Virus record (IMG/VR): IMGVR_UViG_3300034190_002297
Location: 1-27,090 of that record
Origin: a virus
Direction: 5' to 3' (one strand)
DNA length: 27,090 nt
Shown piece by piece: positions 5,757-12,638 of this stretch; the stretch's first letter is position 1, and each line of letters opens with the position of its first letter. Made by a program: the position numbers and the translations under genes. The notes under the pieces were generated by a model, which saw only the letters and a list, made by a program, of their open reading frames with translations, was not told the DNA's origin and did not search any database.

Positions 5757-6439
5757 CTAGTATAACAGCAACCCTGCTAGATTGCATGGGCAGCGATATG
5801 ACCACTGTGAATGCGGCTAGAGTGTCGTACAACCGCGAGAGCGAGGCCTTGGGTGCCTCTGGTGTTGAGGGTAGCCCTATGCTGCCTATACTCAATGACG
5901 GCGATAAAAGGCTGATAGGCTATCTGGCAACTAACCGTCACACCAGCCCATTTGGACATGCCTTTGCCAGTTTTTTATGCGAGGCTCCGATCTACGTGTG
6001 TAGGCAGATGGTCAAGCATCGGTTTCTCAGAATAAACGAAGTATCAAGAAGATATATTTCTGATGATCCGGAGTTTTATTATCCACCTCATTATCGGGCG
6101 GTTGCCAAAAATAAAAAGCAAGGCAGTGGTGGGCGAGTAGGTGATGTCGAAGGGAATGCGGCTATAGCAAACGTCACCAAGCACAATGCTAGGTCCATGA
6201 TGGAGTACCGCAATCTTCTATCGGCAGGCATCTGCGAGGAACAGGCTCGTTCTGTGCTACCTCTCAGCATGATGACCAAATGGTGGTGGTCTGGAAGCCT
6301 AGACGCCTTCGCAGACATGTGCCGCCTGCGCTGCGCTCCTGACGCGCAAGAAGAAAGTCGGATACTGGCTATGCAGATCAGTGTCGAAATGGTAAAACGC
6401 TACCCAGTAAGTTGGGCCGCTCTAAGAGGAATACACTAA
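5753..6439 (+). CDS. thyX: Flavin-dependent thymidylate synthase
   Basis: ThyX makes dTMP from dUMP using methylene-tetrahydrofolate, FAD and NADPH. This 228-aa protein has the family order: RVSYNRES near 23-30, RHTSPFGH at 62-69, then the signature KHRFLRINEVS at 88-98, matching RHRx7S with a conservative Lys for the first Arg. I chose the ATG at 5753, which overlaps the previous stop (ATGA), over the frame's ATG at 5735, because the family N-terminus begins near there. It fits with the class II ribonucleotide reductase and MazG-like gene downstream as phage-encoded dNTP supply. One TGACGCGCAAG word lies inside it (6340-6350). Confidence 0.95.
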   Translation: MTSITATLLDCMGSDMTTVNAARVSYNRESEALGASGVEGSPMLPILNDGDKRLIGYLATNRHTSPFGHAFASFLCEAPIYVCRQMVKHRFLRINEVSRRYISDDPEFYYPPHYRAVAKNKKQGSGGRVGDVEGNAAIANVTKHNARSMMEYRNLLSAGICEEQARSVLPLSMMTKWWWSGSLDAFADMCRLRCAPDAQEESRILAMQISVEMVKRYPVSWAALRGIH

Positions 6440-6534
6440 TGAAAAAACCAACCACAATTTATATACCCAGCAAGAAGACACACGATCTGCTTGCCAGCAT
6501 GTTAGCAAAGCCAATTAAGAAGGGAGCCAAGTAA
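6439..6534 (+). CDS. Small basic protein (31 aa)
   Basis: ATG at 6439 overlaps the thyX stop (TAATG) and its own TAA overlaps the next ATG (TAATG). An AGAGGA ribosome site lies about eight bases upstream. The product starts MKKPTTIYIPSKKTHDLLAS and ends KPIKKGAK; it is strongly basic with no hydrophobic segment. The double stop-start coupling and a proper ribosome site make it a likely real gene despite its size. Function is unknown. Confidence 0.6.
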   Translation: MKKPTTIYIPSKKTHDLLASMLAKPIKKGAK

Positions 6535-6794
6535 TGGCTGATTGGAAACCCGCACTGACCCCAGAGCAAGCCAAGCCTCAGAACGATATAGAGGCTCTCA
6601 CATTAGCCTTACATCTTGCTCTGACCGCCCCAACGGATGAGCAATCCCAGAAAGCAGTGAAACTGGCTAATGAACTATCTAGCAGGCTGACCAAAGAACA
6701 AGTCGATGCAGTCATTGCGGCCTTATCCAAGGACAACCCCTGCATCGTTTACACAGACAAAGCAGAACTGGAAGTGGAGAGGGCTGATGTCTGA
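6534..6794 (+). CDS. Hypothetical protein with KDNP-IVYTD motif (86 aa)
   Basis: AAGGGAG precedes the ATG by seven bases, and TAATG couples the gene to the 31-aa gene. The N-terminal two thirds are helical (NDIEALTLALHLALTAP). The C-terminal part has IAALSKDNPCIVYTD (residues 61-75), which recurs in the 67-aa protein at 8772-8975 as IAALAKDNPAIVYTD; the underlying DNA is also similar. A duplicated or shared C-terminal module between two otherwise different small proteins is therefore visible. Function is unknown. It overlaps the next gene by eight bases. Confidence 0.7.
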   Translation: MADWKPALTPEQAKPQNDIEALTLALHLALTAPTDEQSQKAVKLANELSSRLTKEQVDAVIAALSKDNPCIVYTDKAELEVERADV

Positions 6795-7041
6795 CGTTAG
6801 TACAGGATGTAATTTTACCTTTGCACGTAATCCAAATCTCACACAGAACCCTACCGCTAAGACAGAGATAAAAGCCTTGGTAACTCCCTCGCTTAAAATA
6901 GAATATGCTAATCAAACCGACAAGCAAATATTTCTTGAAGGCGTGATCTGTGATGCTGGATGGGACTTGAGCCTTACAGATCGTCCCGCGCAATGGGATC
7001 GTGTCATTGGATGGCTTGAAGAGGAGATGTCTGATGACTAA
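6787..7041 (+). CDS. Hypothetical protein (84 aa)
   Basis: The start is placed at the ATG at 6787, preceded by GGAGAGGG. The frame is open further upstream (6706), but that would lie deep in the previous gene. The product begins MSDVSTGCNFTFARNPN and ends with an acidic, tryptophan-bearing tail (QWDRVIGWLEEEMSDD). No recognised domain. It has eight-base overlaps on both sides, within a run of very small coupled genes between thyX and the attachment region. Such genes commonly encode host-takeover or anti-defence proteins in phages; that is context, not evidence. Confidence 0.6.
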   Translation: MSDVSTGCNFTFARNPNLTQNPTAKTEIKALVTPSLKIEYANQTDKQIFLEGVICDAGWDLSLTDRPAQWDRVIGWLEEEMSDD

Positions 7042-7249
7042 CAAGGAAACAATAATTGCAGCCCTAACGGAAGCACGTAGAACCAGCACAAATAATGTCG
7101 ATATGATAGCTGCAGCGACCTATGCCTTGAATATAGATTTTTTCGAAGCGTTTGATGTCAAATCAAGTGCAGATGCGACAGAAATCGTAGCGGGTATCTT
7201 GTATGAGCATACAGCGGGTCTAGTTTTTGAGGAGCAAGCTAATGGATAA
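7034..7249 (+). CDS. Hypothetical protein (71 aa)
   Basis: The start is taken at ATG 7034 (MTNKETIIAALTEARRTSTN), with GAGGAG eight bases upstream, rather than the frame's 7001 opening. The protein is acidic and helical, ending HTAGLVFEEQANG, and I recognise no motif. It overlaps the previous gene by eight bases and the next by eight, continuing the coupled small-gene run. Function is unknown. Confidence 0.6.
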   Translation: MTNKETIIAALTEARRTSTNNVDMIAAATYALNIDFFEAFDVKSSADATEIVAGILYEHTAGLVFEEQANG

Positions 7250-7391
7250 ACTTACGCACGATGAAACACTACTTCTATTAGACGCACTTAGTTCAGTGCT
7301 TCCGGATAACTTCTCCTCTGCGCAGATGCAGAAACGTGCTGAACGTAAATTAAAACGCTGGTTAGATCACAAGGATATAGAATTTACCTGA
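7242..7391 (+). CDS. Small hypothetical protein (49 aa)
   Basis: ATG at 7242 overlaps the previous gene by eight bases, with GAGGAG seven bases upstream. The product, MDKLTHDETLLLLDALSSVL onward, is amphipathic, with a basic C-terminal helix (KRAERKLKRWLDHKD). It is the last gene before the 350-base attachment region, and its transcript would end at the terminator at 7474. No family recognised. Confidence 0.6.
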   Translation: MDKLTHDETLLLLDALSSVLPDNFSSAQMQKRAERKLKRWLDHKDIEFT

Positions 7392-7448
7392 TGGTGATTC
7401 GTATCTCAGAAGCAGGCGGTTAAACAGTTGAAGTTTTTTTAATCATTT

Positions 7449-7468
7449 GCCACAAACAGCCACAAACA
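7449..7468 (+). repeat. Tandem repeat GCCACAAACA x2
   Basis: Two perfect head-to-tail copies lie at 7449-7458 and 7459-7468, about 70-90 bases from the tRNA-like core. Tandem short repeats at this distance are typical of integrase arm-binding sites, which is the inference here. Confidence 0.6.
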
Positions 7469-7473
7469 CAAAA

Positions 7474-7500
7474 ACGGACCTTTTTACGGGTCCGTTTTTT
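7474..7500 (+). terminator. Rho-independent terminator of the int/thyX operon
   Basis: ACGGACC (7474-7480), an eight-base loop and GGTCCGT (7489-7495) are followed by six T (7495-7500). The stem is perfect. A preceding A-run would let it also work weakly from the opposite strand. Confidence 0.88.
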
Positions 7501-7507
7501 AGTATTT

Positions 7508-7527
7508 AGCCCTTAAAAACAAGGGCT
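7508..7527. other. Second hairpin, AGCCCTT/AAGGGCT
   Basis: This is a perfect 7-bp stem with a six-base A-rich loop, between the terminator and the tRNA-like core. It has no T-tract. It may be part of the attachment site architecture or a terminator remnant. Confidence 0.5.
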
Positions 7528-7538
7528 TGGTATTTAGT

Positions 7539-7579
7539 TGGCGCGGTTGACGGGGCTTGAACCCGCGACCTCCGGCGTG
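7539..7579 (-). other. Candidate attP core: 3' half of tRNA-Asp(GTC)
   Basis: Read on the minus strand, these 41 bases run from the CAC of the anticodon loop through a GCCGG half-stem, AGGTC variable loop, T-arm GCGGG-TTCAAGC-CCCGT, an acceptor 3' strand and terminal CCA. That is the 3' half of a tRNA-Asp of alphaproteobacterial type. The 5' half (D-arm, acceptor 5' strand) is absent, so it is not a functional tRNA gene. Temperate phages often carry exactly this as attP, restoring the host tRNA on integration. Confidence 0.75.
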
Positions 7580-7743
7580 TTGGGTTAACATTTAAGAACA
7601 ATAGGTTACACCGCTATGTTGTGGAGAACCCGTTATCTAGGTGGCGTTTTTAGGGGTTTACTATTTAATTTTTGTGTATAGGCTTACGCCTGTCCCTTGG
7701 GGGGCAGGAATAGTACACTACTAATATTAGACATAGGCTACTC

Positions 7744-8502
7744 ATGTTATATCTAGAGCAACTAGAAGTAATCCTAGACATTCCCCTTAAAGAAGGGGAC
7801 CGCAAAGTAATCCAATGTCCATTCTGCCATGGCCTAAAAAAACTAAGTCTATCCAAAGAACAAGGCATAATCCGGTGGAATTGCTTTAGAGCATCTTGCG
7901 AAGGTAAAGGAATACACTCAGGCAGACGTAATCTACAAGCGACTAAGGCGTACCTAGCCAACTCCTCTAATGTTCCTGCCAAGTACATACGTCCACTACC
8001 ATCCCTGACAACGTCCGTAGACAACCACCAGCCAGCCATCGACTACCTAGCCTCGGTGAACAGCCTTCAAGCGCATGAGAGAGGCTATTTGCGGATAAGG
8101 TATGCTCCGGCTGAGAACCGAGTACTCTTCTGTCATGGACATGGTGCCGTTGGACGTGCGCTTGGCGGTGGACCTAAGTGGATGTCTTACGGAGAGTTGC
8201 CGCATGGTATACCTGTAGGTAATGGGCAGACTGCTGTGTTAGTAGAGGATGTAGCTAGTGCCTGTTCAGTCAGTCGTGATGATAACCTAACTGGTATAGC
8301 CCTTTTAGGTACGCACTTAACAAGTGGCATAAAAAAAATAATAAAAAACTACAACAAAGTGTATTTAGTCCTTGACAAGGATGCCGCAATAAAGGGTATA
8401 AAAGAGTCGCGTAGGAACTCTGGTGTTTTAGTTAGATTTACTTCTACTGATCTTAAATACCAGACTACTGCGCAGATAGAAGACACACTCAACAGCCTAT
8501 AA
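7744..8502 (+). CDS. Phage DNA primase (zinc finger + TOPRIM)
   Basis: This 252-aa primase lays RNA primers for phage replication. The zinc ribbon uses Cys25/Cys28 (QCPFCHG) and Cys47/Cys52 (WNCFRASC). The TOPRIM half has the conserved Glu168 in VLVEDVASA and the Asp pair D211/D213 in LVLDKDAA. It has no fused helicase, unlike T7 gp4; the separate helicase is the 403-aa protein at 9087. The ribosome site is weak (AGG about eight bases before the ATG). It is the first gene after the attachment region and starts the replication module. Confidence 0.9.
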   Translation: MLYLEQLEVILDIPLKEGDRKVIQCPFCHGLKKLSLSKEQGIIRWNCFRASCEGKGIHSGRRNLQATKAYLANSSNVPAKYIRPLPSLTTSVDNHQPAIDYLASVNSLQAHERGYLRIRYAPAENRVLFCHGHGAVGRALGGGPKWMSYGELPHGIPVGNGQTAVLVEDVASACSVSRDDNLTGIALLGTHLTSGIKKIIKNYNKVYLVLDKDAAIKGIKESRRNSGVLVRFTSTDLKYQTTAQIEDTLNSL

Positions 8503-8511
8503 GGAACGGGC

Positions 8512-8691
8512 ATGAATTGGTTAGAAACAGAAAAAGTATATGACTTTGGATGGCTAAAGTCTGGCGGCAAAGGTAGCTTGATGCGCAGGATATTATCATC
8601 CATGATGCAGATTAGCACTTATGCTCTCGGTGGTGGATTGTATGTCAGCGCATCAAGCTGGCAAGACGCGCCAACCGCGCCACCACAATAA
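8512..8691 (+). CDS. Small hypothetical protein (59 aa)
   Basis: ATG at 8512 has AAGGA six bases upstream and lies nine bases after the primase stop. The product begins MNWLETEKVYDFGWLKSGGK, has a mildly hydrophobic middle (MMQISTYALGGGLYVSAS) that could be one short membrane helix, and ends in a proline-rich tail (QDAPTAPPQ). It looks like a virion-associated or membrane micro-protein, but no family is recognised. Confidence 0.55.
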   Translation: MNWLETEKVYDFGWLKSGGKGSLMRRILSSMMQISTYALGGGLYVSASSWQDAPTAPPQ

Positions 8692-8771
8692 TTAATTTAA
8701 AATTTGCACTTTTTAATCGCGCAGTATAGATGCCGCGCAAGACCTAATTTTAATTGAAAGACCCCTATACC

Positions 8772-8975
8772 ATGAAAGCAAGAGCAATCATAATTGTTGA
8801 TTTTCAAATCGACGGCGGCTTCAGCGAAGCGGCTGCACAAGAACAAAAAGTGAAGGATGCCATTGCGGCGTTAGCCAAGGATAATCCTGCCATCGTCTAT
8901 ACCGACATGGAAATGAAGGAGCGTCGCGGTGACGGCAAACCGGACGTGGCTCGGATGAAGTTCCGTACCTCATAA
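8772..8975 (+). CDS. Hypothetical protein with KDNP-IVYTD motif (67 aa)
   Basis: I prefer the ATG at 8772 (MKARAIIIVDFQIDGG) over the TTG-opened frame at 8754. The first 15 residues form a beta-strand, then a helix leads to IAALAKDNPAIVYTD (residues 31-45) and a charged, conserved-looking tail MKERRGDGKPDVARMKFRTS. The IAAL-x-KDNP-x-IVYTD block is shared with the 86-aa protein at 6534, on the other side of the attachment site. It is monocistronic, with a terminator at 9009. No function is known to me. Confidence 0.68.
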   Translation: MKARAIIIVDFQIDGGFSEAAAQEQKVKDAIAALAKDNPAIVYTDMEMKERRGDGKPDVARMKFRTS

Positions 8976-9008
8976 GTATATAACTACAAACTAACTGCTA
9001 ATTAAATC

Positions 9009-9033
9009 AGCCTCCTTAATCGGGGGCTTTTTT
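9009..9033 (+). terminator. Rho-independent terminator
   Basis: AGCCTCC, TTAATC and GGGGGCT form a 7-bp stem with one wobble, followed by six T (9028-9033). It ends transcripts of the 67-aa gene and separates it from the helicase gene, implying a promoter in the 50 bases that follow. Confidence 0.85.
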
Positions 9034-9086
9034 ATTGTCCAACTGTGTGGTATAAACGCCACCTTAGACCCACATGAGGACCACAC

Positions 9087-10298
9087 ATGTACCAATCACT
9101 AATTAAGTGCTGTTTGAATAATGAATTTTATTCAGACAATCAGGCTAGGCTAAGAGCCAGCCTCTTCGATGACACTGCTAGAGAAGTCTACAAAGCCATA
9201 GCCGCCAGCCATAGTAAATTTGCCAAGGACATTTCCCCTACAGATTTGATGGCGCAATGGAGAGCGGCTAATCCCTCGTCTACCGCTGCTTGGACCGCTG
9301 AAATTGATGATACTATAAATCACATTGCTGCAGCACCCGACATCGATCAGGAAATTGCTGCAGACGTTATAGCCAACCTTTGGCGGCAGTCAGTTGGTTT
9401 AGACATAGCCAACCTTGGTATTCTTATGTCTGAAGGCCAGACCAATGCTATGGACGATTTAAAGGCACTCCTAGACAAAGTGTCTAACGGTTATATGCCT
9501 GATGATTTCCCAGAGCCAAACGCACAAGACATATATGAGATGCTGGCGGTTGTGAGCAACGACAATCGTTTTAAATTTAATATCCAATCTGTGAGCAATC
9601 GTGTTTATGGGATTGGTCGCGGCGAGTTTATGATAGCTGCTGCTTATACTAACGTAGGCAAAACAGCATTTGGTGCGTCTTTGTCGGCGGCTCCGGCAGG
9701 TTTCTGCGAACAAGGTGCGCGGGTGCTGTACGTTTGCACCGAGGAATTAGCCTCTAGAGCAAGGCTTCGTGCCATCCAAGCATATACCAACCTAACTCAA
9801 GACGAAGTGGCCTTGGATATTAAATCAGCTATGGCGAGATATGCAGGCATAAATGATAGGCTACTGTACATAGATGCCCAAGGTTGGGACGTTTCATATT
9901 TGAGTGCTTATATTAATCACATTAGTCCTGACATTGTCATTATCGATATAGCCGATAAAATTGAAGTATCCGGTAAATTTAATGCAGGACATGAACGACT
10001 TAGAGAACTCTACTACCGTCTGCGTGAACTAGCTAAAACACACAATTGTGCGGTGATCGCTACCTCACAAGCCTCTGCAGATGCGGAAGGTAGAAGCAGG
10101 CTCACTATGAGTATGCTGGAAGGCTCTAAGGTTGGTAAGCAGAGTGAGGCAGATTTACTGATTGGTATTGGTAAGACTATCAATGATCAGGACGATGATA
10201 CCACTCGCTACATTAATATTATGAAGAATAAAATTTCTGGTTGGCATGGCCTGATACCTGTTATTTTAGAGGACAAGGTAAATCGCTATGTTGTGTAA
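9087..10298 (+). CDS. DnaB-like replicative helicase
   Basis: This 403-aa protein is a hexameric RecA-fold DNA helicase that would drive the phage fork. The N-terminal domain (about 1-130) is helical, as in DnaB. The ATPase core has Walker A AAYTNVGKTAF with Lys192, a Glu pair in VCTEELASRARLRA, Walker B DIVIIDIADKI with Asp287, and an ATSQASADAEGR sensor-type stretch. The first residue of Walker A is Ala rather than Gly, a tolerated change in phage DnaB-like proteins. An AAACGCCAC word lies 25 bases before the start. It pairs with the separate primase at 7744. Confidence 0.9.
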   Translation: MYQSLIKCCLNNEFYSDNQARLRASLFDDTAREVYKAIAASHSKFAKDISPTDLMAQWRAANPSSTAAWTAEIDDTINHIAAAPDIDQEIAADVIANLWRQSVGLDIANLGILMSEGQTNAMDDLKALLDKVSNGYMPDDFPEPNAQDIYEMLAVVSNDNRFKFNIQSVSNRVYGIGRGEFMIAAAYTNVGKTAFGASLSAAPAGFCEQGARVLYVCTEELASRARLRAIQAYTNLTQDEVALDIKSAMARYAGINDRLLYIDAQGWDVSYLSAYINHISPDIVIIDIADKIEVSGKFNAGHERLRELYYRLRELAKTHNCAVIATSQASADAEGRSRLTMSMLEGSKVGKQSEADLLIGIGKTINDQDDDTTRYINIMKNKISGWHGLIPVILEDKVNRYVV

Positions 10299-10443
10299 TA
10301 TGGAAAGTAAACTGCCGCTTTCCTTGGAATTATTCATACAGGCAATGGGCATCCTCAAACTAGAGGATGATACCCCTGCTCCTATTGTCAGCATTGAGCC
10401 AAGAGTGACCGTGTTGGACGCAGACGGGGAGCCTGACTTTTGA
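10288..10443 (+). CDS. Small hypothetical protein (51 aa)
   Basis: ATG at 10288 overlaps the helicase end by 11 bases and has AAGGT eight bases upstream; an in-frame ATG at 10300 is the alternative. The product begins MLCNMESKLPLSLELFIQAM and is acidic at the C-terminus (LDADGEPDF). Its TGA overlaps the TTG start of the polymerase (TTGA), so it couples helicase and polymerase translation. A small polymerase- or helicase-associated factor is possible; no motif supports it. Confidence 0.6.
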   Translation: MLCNMESKLPLSLELFIQAMGILKLEDDTPAPIVSIEPRVTVLDADGEPDF

Positions 10444-12602
10444 GTGATATACTTGTTTTAGATTTGGAAACCACTGTTGAACGAATAGCAGGCCGAATAG
10501 ATAATAGTCCGTATAATCCAAGTAACCGGATCGTATCAGCGCACTTCGGCTGGCTGGGTTGGGATGATGTGGATGACTATCATCATGCAGTTTACCATCA
10601 CATTGAGCAGTCACAATCGGACAGTACAGAGTCTCTCCGCGAGGCTCTCCGGAAGGCAAAAGTTCTAGTCTGCCACAACGCCAAATTCGATGTGTCTTGG
10701 CTGTTAGAAGCAGGCTTTGACGTGCCAGAAAAAATCTACTGTACTTTAATCGGGGAGTACCTGCTGTCTAAGGCCCAACGCAGGGATTTATCTCTGAAAG
10801 GTTCAGCGGAACGCAGAGGTCTGCGTAACCAGAAGAAATCAGACTTGATCGATCACTGGTTCCAAGACGGCGTGGATTTCTCTGAGATGCCACTGGCTAC
10901 TATGCTGGAATACGCAGAAGCAGATGTCAGAACCACCGCTGAACTGTACTTAGCGCAGATGGACGATTTTGACGCGCAAGAAAATAAATCTCTCATCACT
11001 GCCCGTGACCAGATGAATGAGATGCTGGTTTTTTTGGTTGAATTAGAGCGAAACGGTTGTTCCATTGATTTAGCCGCCTTGGACACTGTCGAGAAGGAGT
11101 TCCAAGCAGAGAAGGTAGAACTGACTGCCCGTCTGACTGAAATAGTCGAACAGGTTATGGGTGATACGCCAATAAACCTAAATTCTGGAGATGACATGAC
11201 TAAGGTCGTTTACTCCAGAGAGGTGATCGACAAGGCCATTCACAAGCAGACGTGGAACATAGGCACCAATGATGCGGGTAAATCACTTATGCCGCCTAGG
11301 ATGAGTTTGAATCAATTTTCAGACGCCGTCAGGGCTACCACCCGTGTGGTCGAGAAAACACAAGCGGTTTGTTGCTTTGACTGTAATGGATTTGGTTCGA
11401 TACAAAAGTTCAAGGTCAAAACTAAAACTAAGCTGGGCAAGAAGTACCGCATCCAGACCGAAGAGCCATACAAGAATAGGACTAAATGTAAAACTTGCGG
11501 CGGTCTGGGTGCTATCTACCAGCCAACCGGTGAAACCGCCGGTCTGAGAATGATCCCTACCGGACCATCCTACGCCGCTGCCGGTGGATTTAAGACCGAC
11601 AAGGAAACCATCCAGACTTTGATCGGAGTAGCCACACGCAAGAGAAAGCCGGTGGCAGTTGAATTTCTAACCAAATTATCACGCTTATCGGCTGTCTCAG
11701 TTTATCTCGACAGTTTTGTAGCCGGACTTAAAAGAGGTACGCGCAAGAATGGAATACTACATGCAAATTTTAATCAGTGTATTGCTGCTACTGGTAGGCT
11801 GTCTTCTAGCAATCCTAACGCTCAAAACTGGCCCAAGCGAGGGTTCCCTGTACGCAGGGCTATTGTGTCTAGGTTTGATGATGGCCTGCTATTAGAGGCA
11901 GACTATAGTGGGTTGGAATTTAGGACGTGTGTTGAACTTAGTCGTGACGCGCAAGGACTAGCCGACATCCGAGAAGGCAAAGACATCCATCGCCAGACTG
12001 CCTCAATTTGCCTTCAGAAAGACCCAAAGGATGTGACCAAGGATGAACGTCAGGGCCATAAGTGGGCCTCGTTCCAACCCCTTTTCGGCGGCACTGGGGC
12101 AGGAATGGAGCCACATATCAAAGCGTATTTCGGCAAATTCTATGAGATTTATCGTGGCATAGAGGCTTGGCACAATTCTCTGATGACCGGCACTTTAAAG
12201 AACGGTATCGTTCAGACGCCGTCTGGTCGGCAGTACTACTGGCCTAATGTAGTTCGGACTAGAGGCAATAGAGTTAGTCATAGTACGCAGATATTAAATT
12301 ATCCGGTACAAGGGTTTTCTGCCGACATGGTTCAACTAGCGTGTATCCGCGCCTTACGCTTCTTTCGGCAGGCTAGTCTGAGAAGCAAACTTATCCTCAC
12401 TGTGCATGACAGCATAGTCGTAGATACGCACCCTGATGAGGTTGAACAGGTCAAATCCATACTGGTTGAAGCAATGACCCGTATTGATGAGGAGATGGTT
12501 ACACGTTTTGGATACAAGTGCGTAGTACCCTTTGATGTAGAAATTAGCGCAGGCAAAAACTGGCTTGATCAGGAAGAACTATCATTGACAAACGCCACTT
12601 AG
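10440..12602 (+). CDS. Family A DNA polymerase with DnaJ-type zinc insert
   Basis: This 720-aa replicative polymerase has a DnaQ-type 3'-5' exonuclease: Asp8/Glu10 (LVLDLETT), Asp84 (HNAKFD) and Tyr158/Asp162 (YAEAD). The polymerase domain shows motif A DYSGLEFR with Asp488, motif B around Lys541 (GHKWASFQPLFGG) and motif C HDS at 656-658. Between them, at about residues 311-355, lie CFDCNGFG (Cys312, Cys315) and CKTCGGLG (Cys350, Cys353), two CxxCxGxG knuckles like the DnaJ central domain. I recall this architecture from phage HMO-2011 relatives. The start is TTG, coupled to the previous stop, with GGGGAG upstream. Two TGACGCGCAAG words lie inside it. Confidence 0.95.
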   Translation: MSDILVLDLETTVERIAGRIDNSPYNPSNRIVSAHFGWLGWDDVDDYHHAVYHHIEQSQSDSTESLREALRKAKVLVCHNAKFDVSWLLEAGFDVPEKIYCTLIGEYLLSKAQRRDLSLKGSAERRGLRNQKKSDLIDHWFQDGVDFSEMPLATMLEYAEADVRTTAELYLAQMDDFDAQENKSLITARDQMNEMLVFLVELERNGCSIDLAALDTVEKEFQAEKVELTARLTEIVEQVMGDTPINLNSGDDMTKVVYSREVIDKAIHKQTWNIGTNDAGKSLMPPRMSLNQFSDAVRATTRVVEKTQAVCCFDCNGFGSIQKFKVKTKTKLGKKYRIQTEEPYKNRTKCKTCGGLGAIYQPTGETAGLRMIPTGPSYAAAGGFKTDKETIQTLIGVATRKRKPVAVEFLTKLSRLSAVSVYLDSFVAGLKRGTRKNGILHANFNQCIAATGRLSSSNPNAQNWPKRGFPVRRAIVSRFDDGLLLEADYSGLEFRTCVELSRDAQGLADIREGKDIHRQTASICLQKDPKDVTKDERQGHKWASFQPLFGGTGAGMEPHIKAYFGKFYEIYRGIEAWHNSLMTGTLKNGIVQTPSGRQYYWPNVVRTRGNRVSHSTQILNYPVQGFSADMVQLACIRALRFFRQASLRSKLILTVHDSIVVDTHPDEVEQVKSILVEAMTRIDEEMVTRFGYKCVVPFDVEISAGKNWLDQEELSLTNAT

Positions 12603-12614
12603 TTATGGTAAAAT
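12585..12614 (+). promoter_or_regulatory. Sigma-70 promoter ahead of the SSB gene
   Basis: Consensus -35, TTGACA (12585-12590), and TAAAAT (12609-12614) are separated by 18 bases. The pair sits over the 3' end of the polymerase gene. The spacer starts inside an AAACGCCAC word (12590-12598). The predicted transcript would start near 12621, ahead of an AAGGAG ribosome site. Confidence 0.7.
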
Positions 12615-12638
12615 GAATGTTCAAATCAAGGAGACAAA

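Larger units (their letters stand above)
7392..7743. other. Non-coding attachment-region interval
   Basis: These 352 bases hold no gene on either strand. In order they contain tandem repeats GCCACAAACA (7449-7468), a rho-independent terminator (7474-7500), a second hairpin (7508-7527), the tRNA-Asp 3'-half copy (7539-7579) and a minus-strand AAACGCCAC word (7641-7649). The collection fits an integrase attP with arm-type repeats, core and flanking hairpins. Confidence 0.6.

Noticed and set aside
7530-7620. Complete tRNA-Asp gene on the minus strand
   Set aside because: Only the 3' half is present; upstream bases contain no D-arm or matching acceptor strand.
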